Assembly (NCBI GenBank): GCA_964575425.1
Contig: CAZNRD010000026.1
Span: 1 to 44,079, forward strand
Direction: 5' to 3'
Origin: DATEAV01 sp964575425
GTDB lineage: Bacteria; Chloroflexota; Anaerolineae; Anaerolineales; E44-bin32
Length of the DNA: 44,079 nucleotides
Below the pieces are notes generated by a model. That model worked only from the letters and a program-made list of their open reading frames with translations. It was not told the DNA's origin and did not search any database. Of the stretch, positions 25,469 to 33,964 are shown piece after piece. The first letter of the stretch is position 1. Every line of letters begins with the position of its first letter. The position numbers were made by a program, and so were the translations under genes.

Positions 25469-25812
25469 ACTTCAGACGATGGATGAGTATCTGTGAGCTG
25501 CTGCGACCGGGGAGTGGTCCAACTCGTCACGTCCTGCGCGGCAGCCCTGGTCACCGTGTTCATCAGGCTGCCCGCAAAGGTGGTGGGCGAGCAGACCGGC
25601 TTCAATCATGGACCCCGTGAAGTTGGGCCGGTCGCGCTGACGGCGGAGCGAGATGCCTGACGGATGCTGCGGGCTCAAGCCGTCTGCCCATGCTAAGTGG
25701 AGCACGACCAGAGTGTTCATCGCGGCCATTCTCACTGAACGGGCATTGTCGTCCCTCCCTCTGGTCAGACGCTGTGTCGGCTGATGACGGACGGAGGAAA
25801 GGGGAACCGAGG
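25469..25812. other. Intergenic region, nothing recognised
   Basis: These 344 bases between hypB and the transketolase N-subunit contain no convincing gene, promoter or hairpin. The transketolase frame stays open upstream to 25690, but the sequence there has no family similarity. Confidence 0.5.
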
Positions 25813-26766
25813 ATGAGCAAGTCCGTCTTCTCCACCAGCCCGACCATGTGGCATGATGAAGCGCGGAAGGTGGCCCATGGGATTCGCGTCAGAGTGCTTG
25901 AGCAGACTCTGCGGCAGAACGGAGGTTATCTCAGCCAGGCCTGCTCTTCTGCCGAGATCCTGGCCACTCTCTATACCCGGATCCTGCGCCTGGGTCCAAG
26001 CCAGGCACCGGCGGTGCCGCCGCCTTTCGCCGGCGTGCCAGGCGCAGGGAAGCCTGCGCCCTTCCGTGGTGCTGCCTACAATGGCCCGCACGCGCCCCAC
26101 CTCGACAGGTTGTTCGTTTCGCCGGCCCATTATGCGCTCGTGGTCTACGCGACGCTGATCGAGGTGGGGCGAATGTCACCGCAGGCACTTGCGCAGTTCA
26201 ATCAAGACGGCTCCACAGTGGAAATGATCGGAGCGGAACACTCACCTGGAATGGAGGTGACGAACGGTTCGCTGGGACAGACGCTGAGCCAGGCGGGAGG
26301 AGTGGCCATGGCCAGGCGATTCCGAGGGGAGAATGGGAAAGTCTGGGTGTTCATGTCCGATGGGGAATTCCAGGAAGGGCAGACATGGGAGGCGATCCAG
26401 GTCCTGTCCCACTACGAGCTCGATAACCTGGGTGTGTATGTAGACGTCAATGGCCACCAATGTGATGGCAAGGTGGAGGACGTCATGGGGACCGAACCCC
26501 TGGCACGGAAGGTGGAGGCCTTTGGCGCAGAGGTTCACGCTGTCGACGGCCATGATGTGGAGGCCCTTGCCGCACCTGCGCTGCTTCCCCGCAATCGGAG
26601 GCCGCTCTTCGTGCTGGCCTACACAAACCCCTGGCAGGGACTGGACATCCTCCGCGACCGGTGTCCGAAGCTACACTATGTCCGGTTCAGGGATCCGGAA
26701 GAAAGGGGTCGGTACGCTGAGGCGCTTGAGCGCCTGCGTGCCGGCTTGCGAGAGGGGGCGGACTAG
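25813..26766 (+). CDS. Transketolase, N-terminal subunit
   Basis: A 317-residue thiamine-diphosphate-binding half of a split transketolase. The N-terminus has HGIRVRVLEQTLRQNGGYLSQ with the His that contacts the cofactor/substrate. The ThDP motif appears as MSDGEFQEGQTWEA followed by VYVDVNGHQCDG, with Asp and Asn for Mg and diphosphate, although the usual GDG is SDG. Split transketolases are encoded as two adjacent genes and transfer two-carbon units between sugar phosphates; dedicated versions exist for unusual ketoses such as apulose 4-phosphate. The start at 25813 has GAGG upstream. The C-subunit follows after 6 bases. A proline/alanine-rich insert (residues about 65-95) is longer than in typical N-subunits. 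Confidence 0.9.
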   Translation: MSKSVFSTSPTMWHDEARKVAHGIRVRVLEQTLRQNGGYLSQACSSAEILATLYTRILRLGPSQAPAVPPPFAGVPGAGKPAPFRGAAYNGPHAPHLDRLFVSPAHYALVVYATLIEVGRMSPQALAQFNQDGSTVEMIGAEHSPGMEVTNGSLGQTLSQAGGVAMARRFRGENGKVWVFMSDGEFQEGQTWEAIQVLSHYELDNLGVYVDVNGHQCDGKVEDVMGTEPLARKVEAFGAEVHAVDGHDVEALAAPALLPRNRRPLFVLAYTNPWQGLDILRDRCPKLHYVRFRDPEERGRYAEALERLRAGLREGAD

Positions 26767-26772
26767 CCTGCC

Positions 26773-27780
26773 ATGGAAATGCTCACGCGCCTCCATGCCC
26801 GCAATTTGGTGGATTGGGCCAGGCATAGGCCCGAGGTGGTGGTGCTCTCTGCGGACTTGACCAGCTCTACGGAGGTGGATCTCTTCCGGGACACGTTCCC
26901 GGATCGTTTCATCTCCATGGGCATGGCCGAGCAGAACATGATGAGCTTCGCCGGCGGCCTGGCGCGCCAGGGCTTCAGGCCCTTCGTCCACACCTTCGCC
27001 GTCTTCATCTATAGACGTGCGTACGATCAAATCGTGGTCTCGATTGCTTATCCCAATCTGCCGGTGCGCTTATTCGGCTTTCTCCCCGGGATCACCACAC
27101 CGGGAGGAATCACCCACCAGGCGATTGAGGATATCGGCGTGATGCGCTGCCTGCCGAATATGACGATACTCGAGGTGGGGGACGCCACCGAAGTCGAGTC
27201 GGTAATCGACGTCGCCGACAGCGTGGACGGACCGGTCTACGTTCGCATGCTGCGGGGGGAAATCCCTCGCCTCTTTCCCTCTGCCGAACCGATGCGCCTC
27301 GGACGGGCGAGGACGCTCAGGGAAGGACGGGACGTGGCCCTGATCTCGAGTGGGATCTGCACCGAGGAGGCCATGCGGGCTTCGGAGGCCCTGCACAGCC
27401 GGGGGGTATCAATTCACCATCTTCATGTTTCGACGCTCAAGCCGTTTGGCGACCCCGACCTGCTGGACGCTGTCTCTCACTGCCGCAAGGGAGTGATCAC
27501 AATCGAGAATCACTCCATCTTGGGGGGACTGGGAACTTCGGTGGCCGAGATGATCGCGGAGCAGGCCCTGGGGAAGAGGCTGGTGCGCATCGGGATTCCA
27601 GACGTGTTCCTGCACGGCGGCACGCGACCGTACCTGACACGTGAATACCGCCTGGGGGCGATGAGAGTGGTCTCCGAGGTCGAAGCGCTTCTGGACGCAC
27701 GCCTGGGGATCACGGAAGAGGATCTACTGGGACCCTGGGGCACTTCCAAGGACCGCGGGATGAAAGGGGACGCTCTATGA
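26773..27780 (+). CDS. Transketolase, C-terminal subunit
   Basis: A 335-residue protein combining the pyrimidine-binding and C-terminal domains of transketolase. The Glu that activates ThDP lies in SMGMAEQNMMSFAGGLA (residues about 53-69). The segment GITTPGGITHQAIEDIG binds cofactor and substrate. The transketolase C-terminal domain begins around residue 185 (ALISSGICTEEAMRA) and ends in a typical GGLGTSVAE block. It completes the active enzyme with the N-subunit encoded 6 bases upstream. The last codons overlap the start of the RuBisCO-like gene (ATGA), which implies coupled translation and a common pathway. Confidence 0.92.
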   Translation: MEMLTRLHARNLVDWARHRPEVVVLSADLTSSTEVDLFRDTFPDRFISMGMAEQNMMSFAGGLARQGFRPFVHTFAVFIYRRAYDQIVVSIAYPNLPVRLFGFLPGITTPGGITHQAIEDIGVMRCLPNMTILEVGDATEVESVIDVADSVDGPVYVRMLRGEIPRLFPSAEPMRLGRARTLREGRDVALISSGICTEEAMRASEALHSRGVSIHHLHVSTLKPFGDPDLLDAVSHCRKGVITIENHSILGGLGTSVAEMIAEQALGKRLVRIGIPDVFLHGGTRPYLTREYRLGAMRVVSEVEALLDARLGITEEDLLGPWGTSKDRGMKGDAL

Positions 27781-28988
27781 TCCTGCACAGCAGCCCCTCG
27801 AGCACCGGCAACGAACGGATCCGCGTGGCATATCGCCTGACAGCCGACGAAGCCGCGGCGCGCGCGATGGCTGAAGACATCTGCATTGAGCAGACAGTCG
27901 AGTTCCCGCGTGATTTGCTGCCGCCAGGCGAAATCTCGGAGAAGATCGTCGGCCGGGTGGAGAGCTTCCGACCCATCGGAGATGGCACGTTCGAAGCCAT
28001 CATCAGTTACTCCACGATCACGCTGGGAGATGAGTTGCCACAGCTGCTCAATGTCCTCTTCGGCAACATCAGCATCAAGCAGGGGATACGCGTGCAGCGG
28101 CTGGAGTTCCCCGAGAGTGTGTATCAGAGACTCGGCGGCCCCCGGTTTGGACGAGAGGGCTTGCGTCATCTCCTCGGTGTCTGGGACCGACCCTTGCTGG
28201 CAACTGCCCTCAAACCCATGGGCCTGTCTCCCAGGGAGCTCGCGAGGATGGCCTATCAATTCGCGGTCGGGGGAATCGATCTGATCAAGGACGATCACGG
28301 GTTGGCCGACCAGACCCCGGCGCCGTTCCGCGAGAGAGTCTCACGATGTCAGGAAGCGGTGGAGAAGGCGAACTCGGTCACGGGCGGCAATTGCCTGTAC
28401 GTGCCCAGCGTGTCTGCCCCTTCGGATCGCATCCTGGAGAGAGCGATGTTTGCCCGTGAGGCCGGAGCCGGGGGGTTGTTGATATGCCCCGGGCTCACCG
28501 GATTCGATGCCGTCCGCCAGCTGGCATCGGATGATCGCATCGCTGTGCCCCTCCTCATCCATCCCTCTTTCCTGGGAAGCTATGTCACCAACCCCAATGG
28601 TGGGATTTCACACTTCGCCCTGTTCGGCCAGCTCACCCGGCTGGCTGGCGGTGACGCAATCATCTTCCCCAATTACGGCGGGAGATTCGGTTTCAGCCAC
28701 TCGGAGTGCATCGAGATCATGGATGGGACCTCGGTGGATATGGGTGCCATCAAGCCCGTCTTCCCCGCCCCCGGCGGCGGGATGAGCCTGGAGCGAGTGC
28801 CAGAGATGGTCTCCACCTACGGCCAGGACGTCATCCTGCTGATCGGCGGGGATTTGCATCGGCCCGGGCCGAATCTGGCTGAGAATGCACGCCGCTTTCT
28901 TGAAAGCGTCCGACACATGCAGCGCGCCAGAACGGCGCCGCGCCCGTCCGGGGCGCCGGCGGCCATGACCGAGCCGCCGCATATGTGA
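27777..28988 (+). CDS. RuBisCO-like protein (form IV)
   Basis: A 403-residue member of the RuBisCO large-subunit superfamily. Asn97 (LFGN, position of Asn123), Lys146 (ALKPMGLS, position of Lys175), the carbamylated Lys171 and Asp173 (IKDDH, positions 201 and 203) and His262 (position 294) are retained. Glu204 is replaced by His174, Lys177 is lost, Arg295 is Pro, His327 is lost, and the loop-6 Lys334 is Arg303 (YGGRFGFS). It therefore cannot be a CO2-fixing RuBisCO, but should still bind a metal and enolise a phosphorylated substrate. RuBisCO-like proteins act in methionine salvage and, in apionate catabolism, as decarboxylase or transcarboxylase on 3-oxo-isoapionate 4-phosphate. Coupling to a split transketolase favours a sugar-acid role. 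Alignment was made by eye. Confidence 0.9.
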   Translation: MILHSSPSSTGNERIRVAYRLTADEAAARAMAEDICIEQTVEFPRDLLPPGEISEKIVGRVESFRPIGDGTFEAIISYSTITLGDELPQLLNVLFGNISIKQGIRVQRLEFPESVYQRLGGPRFGREGLRHLLGVWDRPLLATALKPMGLSPRELARMAYQFAVGGIDLIKDDHGLADQTPAPFRERVSRCQEAVEKANSVTGGNCLYVPSVSAPSDRILERAMFAREAGAGGLLICPGLTGFDAVRQLASDDRIAVPLLIHPSFLGSYVTNPNGGISHFALFGQLTRLAGGDAIIFPNYGGRFGFSHSECIEIMDGTSVDMGAIKPVFPAPGGGMSLERVPEMVSTYGQDVILLIGGDLHRPGPNLAENARRFLESVRHMQRARTAPRPSGAPAAMTEPPHM

Positions 28989-29288
28989 GCGGAGCCTGCG
29001 AGGACAGGGCGTGAAGACCAGCTGCTGACGATAGAGGACGCCGGGGGCGAGTCTCCTGCAGGCGTGCAGCCCGCGGAGGGGATCCCCGCCAAACGTTCGA
29101 CCATGGCTCATGCGGCTTTGGCGGAAATGGTGGTGGCTGCGCCGGTTCTCGCAGGCTGCGCAGGAATCGCGGCACGGCGGCCGAGAGGGGACATCGTGGC
29201 CGCTGCGGATATGCCGAACGCAAGAGGAACGAACGCTGACCTGAGAGCATCCGGGAGACTGTGCTCACCCCTCGTCGGAGGCCCCGCC
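28989..29288. other. Intergenic region, nothing recognised
   Basis: These 300 bases between the RuBisCO-like gene and GH127 hold no recognisable gene or hairpin. An open frame in phase with GH127 reaches back to 29064 but lacks family similarity before 29289. Confidence 0.5.
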
Positions 29289-31166
29289 ATGCATGTTCTG
29301 ACTCACTCCAGCCCCTACACGAGACTGCAGTCGCTCCCCCTTGGCGCGGTCCGCCTGCGCAACGGCTTCTGGTTCCACCGGCAGGACACGAACCGACGGA
29401 TCACCCTTCAGCACGGTTTCTGCCAACTGGAACGGGCGGGAAACTTCCACAACCTGAGGCTGGCCGCCAAATTGGCCCAAGGCTCGTATCGAGGAGCCTG
29501 CTTCATGGATTCGGACCTCTACAAGTGGCTGGAGGCCGTCATCTACGAAGGAGTCAACAGCCCGGACGCAGGGTTGGACGGCATGGTCGAAGAAACCATT
29601 CGGCTGATTGCGGCGGCGCAGCAGGACGATGGTTACTTGAATTCCTACTTCCAGGTGGTTGCCCCGGACAAGCGGTGGACGGACCTGGACTTTGGTCATG
29701 AGATGTATTGCGCCGGCCATCTGATCCAGGCCGCTGTGGCCCATCACCGAGCGACGGGGCGAGATGATCTCCTTGATGTGGCGTGCAAGTTCGCTGACCA
29801 TATCGGCGCCGTGTTCGGGCCGAATGGGCGCGACGGCGCCTGCGGCCATCCCGAGATCGAGATGGCCCTGGTGGAGCTGTACCGTGAGACGCGAGAGGCG
29901 CGTTACCTCGATCTCGCTGGCCTTTTCATTGACCGGCGGGGACAGGGCAAGATGACAGGCAGCGGGCGCTTCGAGCCCGCGTATTTCCAGGATCGGGTGC
30001 CTGTGCGCCATGCTCGCCAGGTCGAGGGCCACGCGGTCCGGCAGCTGTACCTGGACTGCGGAGCGGCCGATCTCTTCCTGGAAACCGGCGAGCCTGCATT
30101 GATGGGCGCCCTGGAGCGGCAATGGCGCAACATGACCGCCCACAAGATGTACCTGACGGGTGGGTACGGCTCTCGTTTCGAGGGCGAGAGCTTTGGCGAG
30201 GCCTACGAACTCCCCAGCGACCGCGCCTACGGCGAGACCTGTGCCGCGATCGCCGCCATGATGTGGAACTGGCGCATGCTGCTGGGCAGCGGCAGCGCCT
30301 GCTTCGCCGAGTCGCTGGAACGCAGCCTCTACAACGCCTTTCTGGCCGGAGTCTCACTGGACGGGCGGCGGTTCTTCTACGTCAACCCGTTGCAGAGCCG
30401 GGCAGGCAGCGAGCGGCAGGCATGGTTTCCCTGTGCCTGCTGTCCACCCAACCTGATGCGGCAGATTGGCGCTCTCGGGCACTATGTGGCCACCCAGAAC
30501 GCCGGAGGGGTGCAGATTCACCAATACATCTCATCGGGAATTGCTGTCAGCCGGCCGGATGGGGCGTCCCTGGCGCTGCGACTGGAGACCGGATATCCAT
30601 GGGAGGGCTGGGCGCGGTTCACGGTCGACCAGACGGGGCGCGAGCCGTGGACACTGGCTCTGCGCATCCCCTCCTGGGCCGATGGAACGATGCTGCGTGT
30701 CAACGGAGCGGCCAGTGATTCCTCGATTCCATGTGGAAGCTACATCGAGATCACCCGCACCTGGCAAGTGGGAGATCAGGTTGATCTTGACATCCCCATT
30801 GCATGCAGGCTGACCGAACCCAACCCGCGCGTCGATGCCCTGAGAGGCACGCTGGCGATCGAACGTGGCCCCCTGGTGTACTGCCTCGAACAAGCGGACC
30901 AACCGGATGACGTGGACTTGCTGGACATCCGAATCGAGATCCCAGGAGCGTTGCAGGACCAGTGGCGCGAGGGCTTGTTGGGCGGCATCGTGGCGGTCGA
31001 AGCCCAGGGGGCCGTGATAGACGCCGGCCAATGGGGAGATCGGCTGTACCGCCCACTGTCTAGAGAGGTCTCAGGAACGACCTCGCTCACGCTGACCGCC
31101 ATCCCATACTTTGCCTGGGCGAACCGGGGGCAGGGCGGAATGCGGGTCTGGTTGCCAACCGTGTAG
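29289..31166 (+). CDS. Glycoside hydrolase family 127, probable beta-L-arabinofuranosidase
   Basis: A 625-residue GH127 protein (formerly DUF1680). The (alpha/alpha)6 barrel holds the conserved zinc site, visible as Glu316 and Cys318 (YGETCAA) with Cys384 and Cys385 (FPCACCPPN), one Cys being the proposed nucleophile in Bifidobacterium HypBA1. Further markers are AGHLIQAA, GGYGSRFEGESFGE and the C-terminal beta domain (RIPSWADG, RGPLVYCLEQAD). No signal peptide is seen, so it is probably cytoplasmic. It would release L-arabinofuranose from short arabino-oligosaccharides or glycopeptide-derived sugars. The ATG at 29289 is chosen for the GGAGG eight bases upstream. It lies after the transketolase/RuBisCO-like genes and before a deaminase. 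Confidence 0.92.
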   Translation: MHVLTHSSPYTRLQSLPLGAVRLRNGFWFHRQDTNRRITLQHGFCQLERAGNFHNLRLAAKLAQGSYRGACFMDSDLYKWLEAVIYEGVNSPDAGLDGMVEETIRLIAAAQQDDGYLNSYFQVVAPDKRWTDLDFGHEMYCAGHLIQAAVAHHRATGRDDLLDVACKFADHIGAVFGPNGRDGACGHPEIEMALVELYRETREARYLDLAGLFIDRRGQGKMTGSGRFEPAYFQDRVPVRHARQVEGHAVRQLYLDCGAADLFLETGEPALMGALERQWRNMTAHKMYLTGGYGSRFEGESFGEAYELPSDRAYGETCAAIAAMMWNWRMLLGSGSACFAESLERSLYNAFLAGVSLDGRRFFYVNPLQSRAGSERQAWFPCACCPPNLMRQIGALGHYVATQNAGGVQIHQYISSGIAVSRPDGASLALRLETGYPWEGWARFTVDQTGREPWTLALRIPSWADGTMLRVNGAASDSSIPCGSYIEITRTWQVGDQVDLDIPIACRLTEPNPRVDALRGTLAIERGPLVYCLEQADQPDDVDLLDIRIEIPGALQDQWREGLLGGIVAVEAQGAVIDAGQWGDRLYRPLSREVSGTTSLTLTAIPYFAWANRGQGGMRVWLPTV

Positions 31167-31396
31167 CTCGCCTTGCGACCCGTGTCCCCGTGCAATAGCC
31201 GCCCGCCCCGGATGGGTTACCTGAACAGGAGGCAGCCGCGTGTCCGCCGGCCAGGGTGCACTACAATCACCTCCCAGGCCAGGCAGACAACCCTCCGCTG
31301 TTCGCGTGGAACATCGCAGCCCATGTCTGCCTGGTGTGGCTGCATGCACAGCCGACTACCGGGTTCCGCATTCCACAGAGGAGAAGGAAAGGTCCT

Positions 31397-32845
31397 ATGG
31401 CCGACCTGTTGATCCTCCACGGCACGCTGATCACCGTCGATCCGGCAGACAGAATTCTGGAAGACGGTGGTCTGTGCATAAGCAGTGGCCGCATCGTTGA
31501 CATTGGCCCATCCGCTCAGGTTGCAGCGCGGCGTCCCGACGCCGGAGTGATCGACGCCACCGATATGATCGTCATGCCGGGCCTGGTCAACGCGCACACC
31601 CATCTCTCCATGACGATGCACCGCGGCATCGCCGACGACATCGAGGCCACCTCCTGGCTTCCGGTGCTCTGGTCCATAGAGCCCCACCTGCGACCGGAGA
31701 CCGTCTACGCCGGCGCTCTGTTGGGTATCGCCGAGATGGTCGCCAGCGGCACGACGTGCTTCAACGATCAGTACTTCATGATCGACCAGGTCGCCAGAGC
31801 GGTGGCTGAGACGGGCATTCGCGCGCAGCTGGCTGCCGGCATCCTGGAGAATCGAGACCGCAAAAAGGGCCAGCGCCAGCTCGAAGACGCCGCGGCGTTC
31901 GCCGCCGAATGGGAAGGACGGGCGGACGGGCGCATTCGCACACGCATCGGGCCGCACGCCCTGTACACTTGCTCGACACCTCTCATCCTTCAGGCTCGCG
32001 AGGTCGCGGACAGGCTGGGCGTAGGGATGCACATGCATGTGGCCGAGAGCAAATTCGAGATGCGCCTTGTCGGCAAGAAGGACAAGGCGGGAGACACGTC
32101 GGTCCAGCATCTCGACGCGCTGGGGATACTGAAGTCGGACTTCGTGATGGCCCACGGGCTGACCATAGACGAGAAGGACATGGCCATCCTGGCCAAGCAG
32201 GGTGTCGGCATCGCCCACTGCCCGCAGGCGTGCGCCAAGTTGGGCGCCAGGCCTTTTCCGCCGGTCGACAGGTGGATGAGAGAAGGCTTGCGCGTCGGGT
32301 TGGCGACAGATGGCGCTGCCAGCAACAACAACCTTGACATGTTTGACGAAATGCGCTTCGCGACTCTGACGCGCAAGCTGCTTGCCAGAGATGCCGCGGC
32401 CTTGCCTGCGCGGCAGGTGATCCGCATGGCAACCCTGGCGGGAGCGCAGGCGCTGGGTCTGGATCGCGAAGTCGGCTCGCTTGAGGTGGGCAAGCGCGCC
32501 GATGTGATCCTGCTCGACATGCGAAAGCCACACCTGACGCCAAGACACAACCTGCCGGGGCATGTTGTGTACAGCGCCTCGGGCGCCGATGTGGACACGG
32601 TGATCGTCGATGGCCAGGTGCTGATGCGCGGCCGGCGCTTCCTGACGCTGGACCTGCCCGATGTCTTGAAGAGAGCTCAGGTTGAGTTTGAGGCGCTCCT
32701 TGGCCGGGCAAGCTGGAGACCCACCGCAGAAGAGCCAAAAGCAGCGGTGGCCGCCGCCCTGCGGCTCAAGCTCACGCAACAGTCACTCAAGTTGATGCAG
32801 GTTCTTGCCGGCGGACGTGCTCCCGAAGAAGAGGAAATCGGTTAG
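31397..32845 (+). CDS. Amidohydrolase, MtaD/SAH-deaminase-like
   Basis: A 482-residue metal-dependent amidohydrolase. The metal motif HTHLSMTMHRG is at residues 67-77, followed by the second His (HMHVAES), the third (MAHGLTIDEKD) and the Asp in LATDGAASNNNLDMFDEMR. This is the pattern of 5'-methylthioadenosine/S-adenosylhomocysteine deaminases and of the ATZ/TRZ deaminase group. It should deaminate a purine-, pyrimidine- or triazine-like ring in the cytoplasm. The C-terminus carries about 40 extra residues rich in Ala, Lys and Glu. The ATG at 31397 is preceded by AGAAGGAAAGG. It lies upstream of an ECF transporter operon, and its substrate may be what the transporter imports. Confidence 0.85.
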   Translation: MADLLILHGTLITVDPADRILEDGGLCISSGRIVDIGPSAQVAARRPDAGVIDATDMIVMPGLVNAHTHLSMTMHRGIADDIEATSWLPVLWSIEPHLRPETVYAGALLGIAEMVASGTTCFNDQYFMIDQVARAVAETGIRAQLAAGILENRDRKKGQRQLEDAAAFAAEWEGRADGRIRTRIGPHALYTCSTPLILQAREVADRLGVGMHMHVAESKFEMRLVGKKDKAGDTSVQHLDALGILKSDFVMAHGLTIDEKDMAILAKQGVGIAHCPQACAKLGARPFPPVDRWMREGLRVGLATDGAASNNNLDMFDEMRFATLTRKLLARDAAALPARQVIRMATLAGAQALGLDREVGSLEVGKRADVILLDMRKPHLTPRHNLPGHVVYSASGADVDTVIVDGQVLMRGRRFLTLDLPDVLKRAQVEFEALLGRASWRPTAEEPKAAVAAALRLKLTQQSLKLMQVLAGGRAPEEEEIG

Positions 32846-33054
32846 AAACGCGGTGATGAAATCGGGACGAAGAGAGTCCTGGATGGTCGACGAACCGGGA
32901 GACCAATGGGGACGTCCGTCACATTCATCCGCTACTCGTTGCCCTGATCGGTCACAACGACCGGTGTCCTGCCGGGAGATCAGCCCGCGCGAGATGTCCA
33001 TCGGGGGAGGCCCACAAGCTGAGCCAGCCTTCCCAATCTTGAACCCACACTGTG

Positions 33055-33083
33055 TTGACTTCGACGCGGCCCAGATGTACACT
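33055..33083 (+). promoter_or_regulatory. Sigma-70-like promoter of the ECF transporter operon
   Basis: TTGACT (33055-33060), a 17-base spacer and TACACT (33078-33083) lie 58 bases upstream of the S-component start, giving a leader of about 50 bases. The gap upstream (32846-33054) contains no recognised riboswitch. Confidence 0.6.
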
Positions 33084-33141
33084 CCGCCCAATTGCCGCAA
33101 TCCGTTGAGACGGGCGATGCCACTCTGAAGGAGGAGAGAAG

Positions 33142-33951
33142 ATGGGCCAGCGGATCCTTTCCCTGATGCGAACGGACCGATTGATGCAAGCCGGGCTGTT
33201 GGTTGCCATCCTGGGGCTGGCGGCGTACATCGTGGGTCTGATCACGCCGCTGAACTCGGGCGTGCCGCGCGCCCCGGGCCGGATTATTCTGGATTACCTG
33301 TTCAACCTGTTCTACGCCGGTCTGATCATCATGATGTGGGCTTACTTCCAGTCCTACAAGACCTGGCTGCTGCCCTGGTATGAGGAAGGACAGAAGATCG
33401 AGATCTTCTCCAGCCAGCGCGTTGTGCGCATTGCGCTGATCGCGGCGGCGACGATCGTCTTCGCCTTTGTGAAGATCCCGGTGCTCGGCTGGTCGATTCG
33501 CACGGTCCCGCCTGTGTTCGGCGCAATGTACTTCGGGCTGCTGGAAGGCCTGCTGGGCGGCTGGGTGGGCTACATCCTGAGCACTCTCATCGTCGGCGGC
33601 TACTCCGACCCGCTGGCGACCATGCCGCTGTGGATGAGCTCGGACGCGGTGGTGGTGGCGCTCTGCAGCATCATCTACTTCCAGTGGATTCGCGATGAGC
33701 CTTCGGCAGCGAAACGGAGCACTCGGTACGCCGTCATGCTGCTGACCCTGTTCGTGGTGTGGTACATCCTGATTGTCGCTGAGTCCATCGGCTACCTGGG
33801 AGCGGCGGTGGTGCTGCCATACGCCTTCCAGTACCTGATCGGTGGGTTGATCGTGCTGGCCGTGATCACGCTGATTGCGGTCGGGGCAGTGGAGGCGATG
33901 AACCGCACCCGCTGGGGAAAGGCGGCCAGACCACCGAGGACTTCTGCCTGA
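33142..33951 (+). CDS. ECF transporter substrate-binding S component
   Basis: A 269-residue integral membrane protein. Residues 1-85 contain two helices (GLLVAILGLAAYIVGLITPL and YLFNLFYAGLIIMMWAYF, both in part) not usual in S components. The typical six-helix S fold begins at RIALIAAATIVFAFVKIP and includes the small-residue motif GLLEGLLGGWVGYILS that faces EcfT. S components bind vitamins, nucleobases or other micronutrients with high affinity; this one does not match a family I can name. It opens an operon with the fused ATPases and EcfT, so it is a dedicated (group I) ECF importer. The strong GGAGGAG site supports the start. Confidence 0.8.
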   Translation: MGQRILSLMRTDRLMQAGLLVAILGLAAYIVGLITPLNSGVPRAPGRIILDYLFNLFYAGLIIMMWAYFQSYKTWLLPWYEEGQKIEIFSSQRVVRIALIAAATIVFAFVKIPVLGWSIRTVPPVFGAMYFGLLEGLLGGWVGYILSTLIVGGYSDPLATMPLWMSSDAVVVALCSIIYFQWIRDEPSAAKRSTRYAVMLLTLFVVWYILIVAESIGYLGAAVVLPYAFQYLIGGLIVLAVITLIAVGAVEAMNRTRWGKAARPPRTSA

Positions 33952-33964
33952 AGTTGTCTGCGCG

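Noticed and set aside
27777..28988. A CO2-fixing RuBisCO and Calvin cycle, with the transketolase as partner
   Set aside because: Essential residues (Glu204, loop-6 Lys334, His327) are replaced and no phosphoribulokinase is present.
31217..32779. Long minus-strand open frame of 520 codons
   Set aside because: Antisense to the deaminase gene, whose metal motifs and start site are clear.
20094..32845. A methionine-salvage locus made of MTA phosphorylase, RuBisCO-like protein and MtaD-like deaminase
   Set aside because: The phosphorylase is broken, the genes are in different transcription units spread over 12 kb, and the RuBisCO-like gene is coupled to transketolase instead.
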